This document shows, piece after piece, positions 11,753-22,175 of a DNA stretch of 64,000 bases; position 1 is the stretch's first letter, and each line of letters begins with the position of its first letter. The position numbers and the translations under genes were made by a program. This DNA is from Dolomedes plantarius (Eukaryota > Arthropoda > Arachnida > Araneae > Dolomedidae), in the NCBI GenBank assembly GCA_907164885.2, contig OU015492.1:44669893-44733892 (forward strand), in the 5' to 3' direction. The notes below the pieces were generated by a model. It worked only from the letters and a program-made list of their open reading frames with translations. It did no database searches and was not told the DNA's origin.

Positions 11753-12420
11753 ATGAAATAACTTGTGTATAAGAAATGCGTTGTTGTTAGATTGATTTCT
11801 TTTTTCTTTTGAGTTCAGATTTAGTATTAATGTAGTCATCAATACCTGATCCAGAACTCGTTCATACATTTAGAATTTTTTAACACTATGGAGGCAGATT
11901 ACAATGCTAACAACCAAAAATATGGACTTGCGTGCATCAGTTTATAATTATGTTGATTTCAGAATGGTAAAATATGAAAATAAGAAAACCCTATGGCAAG
12001 CTTCAGAGCAAGCTCTTCACAAGCTTCAGATCATTTTGCCCTAAATTTACTGTACAGTTGTTCTTACAGTATTTAATATATATAATACAATAAAAAAACT
12101 TATCCATTGTTAAAATTTTATGGTAAAAGTAGTAAAAAATATGTAGATATTCGCTTTTGGAATTTTTTTTTCCCTCCAGCGTTCTTATCAGATGGCCATA
12201 TTGTGAAGCTCATATTAAAGGCGAACTTTATCCATGACAAATGGTCAATGGCAAGGTTCCTGGTAATTGCCTTGATAGAGAATAACTTTTGTTTTTTGGT
12301 TACAATAGTAAAACATGTAGCTGAGATTGAATAATTCATTATCTATAAACTACTAACTTACATAATTTTTGGAAATTCTGATTTTTTCTAATATTAGTAG
12401 CGCAAAAAAGAGTGTTCTGT
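11753..12420. other. unassigned stretch
   Basis: No recognisable feature. The small open frames on both strands at 12107-12339 overlap each other and are not supported as genes. Confidence 0.55.
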
Positions 12421-12763
12421 GGGTCCGAGGTAGCCTAGTTGTAGTACGTAGGCTTTAGGCTCCGAGGGTGCTGGTTCGAATCCCGATAAGCGCCATTAAA
12501 TATCTCCGTATCTAGGCTGGATATTGGCATGTAAATCCGTAGACGGATAGTCCCTCTAGATATCAGAGAAGATGGAGAAGGTACGCATCCCCCCCCCCCC
12601 AAGATGTCCCCCTTGGGGGGTGCCCGTAAATCTGAGGCGCCCTCCTCGGCTAAGACGGACTCCGATCCTTGTGGTGATATTTTAAACCCGAGCCGCATTC
12701 CTCAGCCCTCAAACCGAATATGGACCTGGTCTGGAACTTCCAGTCAGGAGAGCAGCAACAAAA
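12421..12763 (+). repeat. SINE family 1, copy A (tRNA-derived head)
   Basis: The head carries an A-box-like TAGCCTAGTTGTAGTACG (12431-12448) and a perfect B box GGTTCGAATCC (12473-12483), the internal promoter for RNA polymerase III. The body includes AAATCCGTAGACGGATAGTC, a C-rich tract and ACGGACTCCGATCCTTGTGG, and recurs in five other places in the window. It ends near CAGCAACAAAACATT. This is the most complete plus-strand copy. Confidence 0.9.
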
Positions 12764-12802
12764 CATTAGGATACTGACACCCTCAAAATAATGACTATTT
12801 GT

Positions 12803-12925
12803 AGAGGGAACGATGACCCCTTCAGTTATTATTATAAGGATAGAATGACCCCTTCAGGTATTAATCTGTGGATAGAATGACCCTTTTAATAATTATTCTG
12901 TGGATAGAATAATCCTTCGAGTCTT
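12803..12925 (+). repeat. short tandem repeat, about four units of 33-38 bp
   Basis: Units share the core GATAGAATGACCCCTTCAG with spacers rich in TTATTA or CTGTGGATAG. The first unit reads CGATGACCCCTTCAG and the last AGAATAATCCTTCGAG, so the outer units have drifted most. It lies between two SINE copies. Confidence 0.7.
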
Positions 12926-13431
12926 CGTGTCACCATATATTAAGTACGTATCCGGTCATTAATTCTACTTTGAATTAGAATATTTAGCTCGTTCTTTCAC
13001 ACTGAAAAGGGGTAAGTGTTCGGATGAACTTTCATGACTAGAAATCCAAACTGGCATTTCGCGGCCTATTTGCTAGCTATACTTTATTATCAGTAGTAAA
13101 ATGATCTTACAGTTCAACGCAGGATTGGAAGTTCCCATTAATCTAAAAATATGCCATTAAAGACTTAGTTTTCTTGAAGTCTTCCAAAAGGTCACAGAAC
13201 CTTGCACTATGATGTATTTATTGAACAGTTAAAATCTTCTTAAGAGATATTAATTTTATGTGAATACAAACGTTGTAAAGTACATCAACACTAGATTTAG
13301 TATGGTAAGAAACTGTTCCTTCTCAGGTTCCCTGTTTTGCATCTGATTTTTATTTACCGATAAGAATAAAATGATCTTTTGAGGAATTGTTTGATACAGC
13401 ATTCCAATATTGAGAAATAAAAGTGTGGATG

Positions 13432-13766
13432 TTGTTGCTACTGACCCCTAGATGGAAGTTCCAGGCCAGGTCCATAAGGCTCTGCGGGCTGAAGGAAGCG
13501 GGTCCGGTTGGCAAAAAGCCCCACAAGGGTCGGAGTCCGTCTTAGCTAAGTGCCACCCTCAATTTGTCGCCGAGAACCCCCAAGGAGAATCGCACCCTTC
13601 AGCTATCCTCTCTGACCTCTTCGAAGGACTTTCCTGTCTACGGATTTAATGTGCCTATATCCGGCCTAGATACAAAGGTATTTAATGGCGCTTATCGGGA
13701 TTCGGACCTAGCACCCTCGATGCCGATAATTGTAAAGTCGACACATTACCACTAGGCTACCTCGGG
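13432..13766 (-). repeat. SINE family 1, copy B, minus strand
   Basis: This is a full-length reverse-oriented copy. The B box on the minus strand is at 13698-13708 (one base off consensus) and the head ends at CCTCGGG (13766). The 3' end matches copy A (GGACCTGG.CTGGAACTTCCA). It faces copy A across about 670 bp, so transcripts crossing both could pair. Confidence 0.9.
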
Positions 13767-16198
13767 AGTAAAAATGGTGTGAACTCTAGAAGTGGAGGAA
13801 AAATAATAATCGAAAAAACTCCCGATCGAATCAGAAGGACACCTCCTAGAATTTCTACATTAATCACATCACTTACTGCCCTCAATTTCTTCACGGGTCT
13901 TTGAATTATTCAAAGGCCTTTAAAAATATATAATTTAGGGTAAAAAGACTTTTATTGTCATGACAGCATAGCTTCTTGCGGTGTAAAGAGAAAAAAGCAG
14001 GTTTTTTTTTTTTGCCCACATCAACAAAATAGAACTTTTTTCAAAAACCGAAAACGATAACTCAATATAAACCGAGAGAAAATAAAATTTAATTTAATTC
14101 CGTGTAAAATGCGTTTATTTGCAGAGCATTACATTCAATTAGTGGAAATCCATATCCTTAATTATAGGCATTAGACCGAAGATGAGTCATTTTTTGACAT
14201 TTAGTTCGCAATATTATTCACGATAACATTGACTTCCACTTTATTTTATTTTGACACACACTTTTACCTGCGGAATGGATTAGCACGGTATAGGGAACTT
14301 CGCATAAAATACCGAGCCTAGATAATTAGGATTTTCCGCGTAACTTAATTAGTTTGGATAGAATTTATTTTTAGTATCACCTGCCTGATACGATGAGGGA
14401 ATGGATGATTAATTTGTTAGCTCTGGTAACATTCTTCTGCTTCAAGGTTGAAGTTACGGTTACAATTACAAATTATTTACAGAGTATAGCTGGGATAAAA
14501 TAAGAATAAACATTTCATTTCAATGAGGAAATATATTCCTGAAAAAATTGCCTGTTTATGTTCTTTCCTTAACAATATATTCCCGTAGTTCTATTTATAA
14601 AGATCTTCATTATTAATTTTTGTTGAATAATCTACGATAAGTCAATGTAAAATTTCTTATGAGCTAAAACTGTTCCTTTTCAATTTAAATTTTAGACCCT
14701 AAATTCAACCATGTTGAGGATTTTGTATAAAAGTTAATTAGAAAATAATAATATTAGTTTTAAAATATAGCTTTAAGTAAGAAGTATTAATTTATGCCAA
14801 AACTACTAGATAGATTAGTTAACGTGTAAGAAGGTATAATAATTTGAAACGTATAATCGTTTGCCAGGAATTCATTTCAGGACCATCTATTTGTTTATTT
14901 GGAATATTTTCTTTCGATGAATTTATCATTAGCTCTTTTGAAATAGTTTCAGTGTTTAAGAGTTACAGAAGATTGTAATAGGGCGTCACCCACTCAGAAG
15001 ATGTGCATTTGTGGGATAATAACTGTTTTATGTTATTCTTTATTTACTTTTACATTCAGGATTTTCTGCAGTAATAACTTTTCCGTTACATTCTTAAGTC
15101 TATAACCTAACAGAAACAATGTTTAATAAACCAATAACCGGGTGAAATCAGGAAACCTGTGAAACTTAACGAAATTTGGAACCAAATCCTATGCTATCTG
15201 CGGTGATATTCTTAACCTTACAGGCAGGCTTGGTCTGATTTTTTTGCTGATTCATAGGTGGAATTTTCGTGTGGAACAAAATTTAATCACATATTTTTGA
15301 AAGCCATTATTGATCATCTAATAACTAGGTAGGAAAACGTTTAATCTTGTTGATATAAGTATTTAGAATTTTTTGTTTTAATTTTCCTTGTGCATGCAAA
15401 ATTTAACGACATTGTTAACTGTAACTGCCATTTTATGTTGTGTATTAAAATGTAAGCTAAGGATGACATCGTAATAAGAAGAAATCTTAATCTGCTGCTA
15501 TTGTTTATTGGGTAATGTATCTGAAATGAAATAGTGTCTTTTTTCCAAGCTTGCATCAAGTATTTCTTTAAGTTAAATAAATTCCCATTTTTAATACATG
15601 TACATGGCTTGTTTGATGAAAGGTTTTTAACACGGCTCTCAGCAAATCTCTCTCTGAATAAGAAATTCAAATTGATTACACAATTTTTTGTAGGTTTAGC
15701 ATTGTGTTGCACGGAGGAAATACTCTTTCTGATATCGAAAATATTCACTAGTCTAGATCCCCCACAAAAATAACATTTCTTCCAATATTTTCTGAACATC
15801 TGCTATTCGGGGGGTGAAGGGATAATTTTCTTTCGGCGGAACTCCATTCCATCCAAAAATAGAGTTCTAAACAAACTGCCACAAAATTCTTCCACGTTCA
15901 CTTCTGTAAAGCTCACCCAGCGGTATTGGACGCGCAAGACAAATAGACCTATTGTGCTATCTTTATACGAATATTTATTCTCCTATTGAAAACGGAGACA
16001 TTCTTCCCTCCATTCCACCATTGCCCTATCTTTTCTGATTGCTTCAGCTGTTATATACGGGTATCCAAGGAAATAGACATATTAATTCGGAAAATATGTT
16101 AGATAAAAAATAAAATTACACAGATTTTTTATCTCTACACATATGCAAGGGCAAATGTAGCGCTCCAAATGACACATTCATTAAAAAAAATTATGATT
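13767..16198. other. unassigned stretch
   Basis: I see no element ends, RNA gene or protein family. The 152- and 79-codon frames at 15341-15799 and 15534-15773 lie on opposite strands of the same DNA and carry no known motif. Confidence 0.55.
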
Positions 16199-16303
16199 AA
16201 AATTGAAGAAATAACATGAAGAAAAAACTATAGTGATAAATTGAAGAAAATAAATATTTTATAAATTGAAGAAATAAATAATTTTATAAATTGAAGAAAT
16301 TTA
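16199..16303 (+). repeat. AT-rich tandem repeat around AAATTGAAGAAATAA
   Basis: Four to five tandem copies of ATAAATTGAAGAAATAAAT with variable TTTTAT spacers. The last three are the most regular, at about 25-bp spacing. Confidence 0.7.
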
Positions 16304-16630
16304 ACAGCACAGAAAACTAATTTTCATTAAAAAATACGTTGGGAAAAAATTGATTTTTGAGCATTTTAAATAGATTCTGTGGTCTAAATAAAAGGAAATA
16401 AGCGTACAAATATTTACATAAGAACGTTTTGAAATTACTGTAAAGACATCTATATAAACGTGGTATAAAAGATTAAAGGATAGCTGGAATTTTTTTTCAT
16501 GTATTTTAAAGTCTATTCTGGTTTTAAGGGGAATGGGGATAAGAATAAAGAAATAATATTAATTTCTATTTAAAAGTAAAATATTTTATACATCTGGCTT
16601 GAATCGGATGGAAAATTTTCTCTTTTAGGC

Positions 16631-17150
16631 CAGGGATTCCCAACCTTTTTACGTTTTGCGGCAAACATTGTTAGAATTTTAGTTTTTATATTTTTAAAAA
16701 ATTAAATCAAAGGGGCATATAATCGGGAAAATGTTAAATTCAAGTTCAAATAATACTGACTCCTTCGCTGATTTTATTCCTTTATTGAAAGATGTATGCA
16801 ACAAACAGCACAATAGAATATATTAATACAGTTTCAAAGATAACATGGATTCAGTACAGTATTACACTAGAGGACTACAATGGAAAGAGTTTTGTTTTAT
16901 TTATGGGAGGCTTGCGATGGATGCTCGGAGCACATATGTTTCACATCAAGTCTATCAGTTATGCGCGTGAGAGTAACTAATTTATCCCAAGGAACAAGTG
17001 CATCGATCTATGCTCGAATCTGCTGGGTGTGAGAGTAATTAATTCAAATTTATTTAAGTGTGCCCTAATATTTTTTTATTTAAACAAAAACAAAAACAAA
17101 AAATCCCACGGCATCCAAAAGTGCAGTGGCACACCAGTTGGAAATCACTG
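16631..17150. mobile_element. hAT MITE family M1, copy D
   Basis: The ends are CAGGGATTCCCAACC and the reverse complement of CAGTGATTTCCAACTGGTG. The interior shares long blocks with the copies at 30857-31322 and 33090-33603 (for example AATATATT.ATACAGTTTCAAA and the subterminal GCATCC.AA.GTGC). The 8-bp flanks (TTTTAGGC and CTTCAGAC) agree at five positions, as expected of an old insertion. About 130 bp near 16950-17050 is not found in the other copies. Confidence 0.8.
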
Positions 17151-17158
17151 CTTCAGAC

Positions 17159-17984
17159 CGTACATTGCACAATGAAATTTAGCAATGGGGACCGTTATTT
17201 TTGCCAAAAAGATTTATTATTCTGCTCAGAGACAAATAAATACGTACGCATAGAATAATACATACAATATCACTGACTTCTTGCTTATCATGTAAAAATT
17301 ATTGATAAATTTTCACTGCAGTGTTACTCTCTAAGAATTATGTCTGAAATTTTAGTTTTTATTTCAGATTAATTCATCAGAAACATACAAAATCGTAAAA
17401 TATGGATTCATTCACAAGATTCGGACGGTCACTGCCTGCATTAAAATGCGATGGAAATACACGTACGTAAAGTTATACAAATGCGAAAGAGATTCTGTAC
17501 AAATTCATCCAGTGATTCGGCGCTAAAGAATCACTATATATAAATGCAACTTAGGAATTAGAGTCTAAATGACTGTAGAATAAAAAATGCATATGGTAAT
17601 ATTAAATTAAATTACACTGAATTTTGAAAAGTCAATTGAACAATATAAGTACAAATAGTACGTCATAGAACGTATTTTGAGAGCAGTATGATTGTTTCTA
17701 ATTTTACACAATGGTCTAGCAATCAGACAGGTGGTTTCGAAGTCCTAGAACCCGAGTTTCCCGGATCTGGCAAACGATTTGTTACAGATAAGAATAAATT
17801 TGTTAACAAAATGAAAACTTTTCGCAATTGTTGTCTAATTATAAATTAATTAAAAAAAGCCTTTTAATTTATTATTTGCAAATTGATTTCTGTATTTTAG
17901 ATTACAGAATTTCTGTAATTTCGTCTACAGCCTTACGGTCTTTATTTGCTCACTGAGAAATAAACCACACGGGACTCACAATTT
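17159..17984. other. unassigned stretch
   Basis: Nothing recognised. Confidence 0.5.
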
Positions 17985-18078
17985 AAAGCCAGTTACGACC
18001 GGCATCAACATTCCTGTCACCAGAGGGACTCGAACTCGACTCTGTATCACGTGCCAGAGCCATTCGAGCATCATCAGC
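17985..18078 (-). repeat. SINE family 2, copy J, head fragment, minus strand
   Basis: Read on the minus strand it has GCTCGAATGGCTCTGGCACG followed by the B box GAGTTCGAGTCCCTC, matching the head layout of the copies at 27437, 41861 and 59258. The body is not recognisable, so this is a diverged or truncated copy. Confidence 0.55.
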
Positions 18079-19248
18079 TCAAATTCAGACTTTAAAAAAA
18101 GTATGAACAAAAAGTTTTCTGCCATAATACAATTAGTATGGCAGGCAAGCCTCAGTGGGGGGACAATACATTATCTTTATCCAGTCAAGTAGAAAAATCT
18201 ATATTTTGAACAAAAGCATTTGGCAGATAATTAAAACATCAGTAATTTGCAAAATATGGCAGTTGCATATAAGGCTTACGCCTGACGAAGAGCTATATCT
18301 GTTTGCACAACAGTTGTTTTACCTCCTGTTAATTACTGCGTAATTAAGAAGCTTTTGTCTTCAGCTTGAAAATAAAGACCAAGTAAAATACAGTCATCAA
18401 GTCTGATTTGCTCTTATGTGTCAATACTAATCAAAATTTCTGAAGAAAAAATTCATTGAGCCTTAACATTTCTAACTTCTTACGTAAAAAAATAATGTAA
18501 TTAACTGCAGCATAATGACATTGGGTGACATGTATGTAAAGGAAGAGAGATTTTGGCAGTTATGAATTAATTTAATCTAAAAATAACGCCATATTAAGAA
18601 CGGGCCGTTTTACATTCAGAAATAAAACTATTTCTACACATTTTTTTCCTGGCTGAACCGGTTGAATGCTTTCAGCTCTCAGACTAGTAAATTATTTTTT
18701 GTCAAATTACTCCAAACTTTTCTGACTCTTGCAAAAATTTAATTATTTGCGCTTTGAATGAAGAAGTCATCTAGCCAAGGAGCTATATTTTTAATATTTT
18801 CTCCGAAGTGTAGTAGGCTCGAGAATTGCGTCTAAAAAAATTTGGAATGAATAATTTTGGAATTTTGTCGCTTTCTCGTTTATTTGATGCTGTCACTTTT
18901 TACTTTTCCTTCATTTTATTTATATTTATAGTTTTTTTTTGTCTTTACATCGAAAACTCTTGAATAAAAAGGGGAAAAAACAGGATTGATATGTTTTAAC
19001 TAAGTTAACTAGATTCATACTTCACGTTTGAGCTAGTGTAAACGAAGTAGAAAGAACACATACACAAAAAAAAATCATCAGTTCCATCGGAGAAAGGAGT
19101 GTGAAAATATTTATCAAGGAATATTTTGTGCTTAAAAATCTTTTTTAATACATGGTATAAAAGTGAAATGAAAAGCATAAAATTTCACCGTATATTTTTT
19201 AAATCCTACCGCAGATTTTCAAATAGAAATTAGATGATCAAAACAGTA
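18079..19248. other. unassigned stretch
   Basis: Nothing recognised. Confidence 0.5.
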
Positions 19249-19254
19249 TATATG

Positions 19255-19529
19255 GTGGGCCCATAAAGTAAACGTACAATTTTTTATAAATAAGAAAAAT
19301 ATTACTCACATTTAAATAAATTTATCTTCTTCAAAATAACCGCCAAAGGAGTCTATACAATTTTTCCAACGTTTCTTCAAGTCATCGAAACACTGTTTAT
19401 AGGCATTAGAACTAAACCGTTCGCAAAAACGCGTAACATTTGATTTAATATCCGAGACGTTTTCAAATCTCTGTCCTTACGTGGCCATCTTAAGCTTCGG
19501 AAGAAGAAAAAAAATCAGCTGGCGCTAAA
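19255..19529 (-). repeat. left arm: inverted copy of the mariner 3' end
   Basis: Read on the minus strand this matches 20122-20393 nearly throughout, from the TATCGCCAGCTGATTTTT coding block through the 3' coding end to the terminal repeat. Differences are scattered substitutions and small indels (for example at the CATGGTCATC / CGTGGCCATC positions), so the two arms have diverged for some time. Confidence 0.88.
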
Positions 19530-19534
19530 GAACA

Positions 19535-20340
19535 ACTCAGCAAATTTTAGACATGATTGGGATAAGCAAAGAAAGCTGTACATTAATTTTAATTGGAAAT
19601 CTGAAAATGAAAAAAGCTTGTTCTCGATTTGTGCCTTGTATTTGACAGAACAGCAAAAAGAAGACAGAAAAGCTTACCGTAAAGATTTTCTAACTACTGC
19701 GCAACAGAAAAACAATTTCTTAAAGTGTATTATAGCAGGAGATGTGACCTGGTGTCTACAATACGACCCAGAAACAAAAGACAAAGTGCACAGTGGAAAG
19801 GACCGTCTTCTCCCATACAAAAAAAAAGCACGGATGTCAAAATCAAAAACTAAGGTGATGCTGATTGTATTCTTTGATTACAAAGGACTTATTCACCACG
19901 AATTTGTTTCTGAAAATCAAACAATTAATCAGTATTTTTACAAGGAGGTGCATTTTCCATTAAGAAACAAGATAAGACGGCTTAGGAAGGAACTGTTTGA
20001 TTTTGCGCAATGTTTCCCTTTACACGATAATGCTAGGTCCCCATACATCAATTTCTGTACAAAAATATCTTGCTAAGCATTCAATTACAGTGATAAATCA
20101 CCCACCATATTCTTCAAACTTATCGCCAGCTGATTTTTCCTCTTTTCCAAAGCTTAGGATGACCATGAAAGGACAGAGATTTGAAAACGTCCCGGATATT
20201 AAATCAAATGTTACGCGTATTTTGCGAACGGTTAGTTCGAACGCCTATAAACAGTGTTTCGATGACTTGGAGAAACGTTGGAAAAATTGTATACACTATT
20301 TTGGTGATTATTTTGAAGGAGATAAATTTATTTGTAGGTG
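19535..20340 (+). pseudogene. mariner (DD34D) transposase, 5'-deleted and frameshifted
   Basis: Coding resumes at GISKES near 19558, frameshifts near 19630, and then reads LTEQQKEDRKAY. The first catalytic Asp is in AGDVTWCLQYDPETK (19738-19780) and FFDYKGLIHHEFV follows. The second Asp is in HDNAR (about 20022), with a frameshift near 20038. The third Asp is in LSPADF (about 20130). There are 34 residues between the second and third Asp, the mariner spacing. The usual PYSPDL block reads PYSSNL. The final part ends FGDYFEGDKFICR with a stop at 20339-20341. No helix-turn-helix remains. Confidence 0.9.
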
Positions 20341-20399
20341 AGCAATATTTTTCTTATTTATAAAAATTGTCCGGTTGCTTTATGGGCGCACCTTGTACA

Positions 20400-22175
20400 T
20401 CTATATAATAACAGCTGAAGGTAAACAAATGTTAGTTTGTTAGCAGAAAACGGGAACGGGCTAATCTCGCGAACCGAGCATAGCAGGATATCGCGACTGG
20501 TACCGATGGACGCGGCCGGACGAGACGCGTGCACTGGTACCATCCTCAACTTTCAAAACTTTAAACTTTTTAAATTATTCAATTAAAACCGCCGAACTCA
20601 AAAGAAGCGGGTAATAGAAACATGTCATTCCGGGTGGGCCAGCTCCTTTCCGTTTCGCAAATTTCTACTATTTTCATGCATGCAAAATTAAACTTTTCCG
20701 CCCACCAGTCGACAAATTTTTTATTTCCATGTATTCTACAACTCTTCATCTTTAAGCATATGCACATTTTCAAAAAGTTAAAAATGTTTTTCACTGCAAA
20801 CGAAGCTTTTTCCCCAAAGCAGTTTTCCGAATTTCACGAAATCGACAATTTTGATGGACAAATATTTCGGTTTTCTGCACCTATTAATGTCAATTTTATA
20901 ATTTATCAGCATTTCCTAGATGTTCAGCTTCAAAAATATACCAAATACATTTAATAGAAAAAATGTTATCATTCTAAAAAAGCGTACTTACAAAACTCAC
21001 TTTTGAAATTTCCCGCACTGCGATCGCCATTGTATCTTAATGTAACTGAATGGGGAGTTCGTAATTTTTCGACTTAATATTTTTCTCACTAATAATTCCA
21101 GCAAGTTCGTGAAATTTGTTTCTAATTAATGAGCAAATGATGAGGATTCTTCCGCCACCAATTTTGAATTCCTGAGAATTGTCATTCTATTTTTTTAAGC
21201 CCTTTTTCGCCCATGAGAATTTCTGTTTACATTCGGCCATGTTGCCAAAATGAAAAAGTATTAGTTGAGAACGAGTCATTTAATAATTGAAATCCAGAAA
21301 TAATTTTAAAGCACCAGAAATAATTTTAGTTTCAGGAAAGGAGAAGTTAAAACCTTTAGAATTTTTTTCTAATAAGGCGAAACGTCGCAACGTCACTGCC
21401 TACGTCAGTTTTCTTCTGCTATAGATGACGTCATTATCCGGTGGCAGAAAACAGAAGCAGTTCCTAAGCGTTTGCATGTGTTTTTGGACAATACCTTCAT
21501 TTTGAGTTAAATAATTTAAGTTTATTTATAAAATTCCTCATATTAGTTGTATGTAACAGGTATTTTAACACTTTTTTTTAATATTTCGCAAGGTTTAAGA
21601 GAATATAATGAGAATGATTATTATTATGTTGAAATGTATAGATATCAGGATAAGTTACTTCAGGCCAGCGTCTTGTATCGTAACTCCAGTCTTCCTCTGT
21701 CAATAAATACGGGTCACATACTGAATAAACCTTTCAGGGCTGTACCTGAATGTTTAATTTAGTGATATACCTTTGATTAGATACCGTATCTAAAGACTTT
21801 GCGTAATCTGAGAGCATTTTATTCAACGAGCTGTAAGAATGCTCATTGAACGCCATGTTAAATTATGCAATTTTTTGCCACTCCTCGCCAAGCAAGAAGT
21901 AAAATCTGCAAGAGTTGAGATGTGACATGCTGCGAGACATTGTCTTATTGAATGAGCTTCTTTTTTTTGTTTAAAAAGCAAAATTTGAAAACGGAAATTT
22001 GAAAGAATTATTTCAAAAGCCAAAAACCAAAATTTGAAAAAGGGAAATTTAAATCATCATTTCGTTTTTAAAAAATTCTGTATTCTTAAGTGATTAAACA
22101 GTTATCAATCTTTAAGAAATAAAACCATTTTATTTTAAATCGAAAATGCAACACATCGGGTTGCCACTCAGCTAG
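20400..22175 (+). mobile_element. Helitron-like unit 1 (1,776 bp)
   Basis: It starts TCTATATAATAACAGC after a host A (20399) and ends CAGCTAG. A short hairpin (CAAC ... GTTG, 22149-22163) sits 12 bases before the end. TC at the 5' end, CTAG at the 3' end with a subterminal hairpin and no target duplication are the Helitron signature. It encodes no Rep-helicase, so it is non-autonomous. It differs from unit 2 mainly by an extra segment of about 580 bp (21367-21948). Two 5' CpG-rich stretches (CTAATCTCGCGAACCGAGC and ACGAGACGCGTGCACTGG) stand out from the AT-rich body. Confidence 0.7.
21367..21948 (+). other. segment present only in Helitron unit 1
   Basis: In unit 2 the flanking sequences TTTTTTTCTAAT and ATTGAATGAGCTTC are joined directly. 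In unit 1 this 0.58-kb piece lies between them. It contains an acceptor-like sequence (TTTTTTTAATATTTCGCAAG, ending 21592) followed by an open frame of about 56 codons ending in TAG (21760-21762), with ENDYYYVEMYRYQDKLL and HILNKPFRAVPECLI. I do not recognise the protein. It could be a captured host exon, a different element, or sequence that unit 2 has lost. Confidence 0.55.

Larger units (their letters stand above)
19251..20395 (+). mobile_element. mariner element with foldback structure
   Basis: TA flanks both ends (19249-19250 and 20396-20397). The ends are TATGGTGGGCCCATAAAG and the reverse complement of CAAGGTGCGCCCATAAAG. At 1,145 bp it is near mariner length, but the left about 275 bp is not the normal 5' region. 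It is an inverted copy of the 3' end, including the C-terminal coding. The N-terminal helix-turn-helix coding is therefore missing. Confidence 0.88.

Noticed and set aside
11482..11772. 96- and 72-codon frames in two phases
   Set aside because: Both run across the GC-rich MITE and its inverted ends. They are by-products of its composition.
12421..12490. a genuine tRNA gene
   Set aside because: A and B boxes are present, but no clean cloverleaf is seen and the same head is joined to the same long body in several places, so it is a SINE.
15341..15799. 152-codon frame with an antisense 79-codon frame
   Set aside because: The two overlap on opposite strands, show no motif or repeat support, and lie in plain AT-rich DNA.
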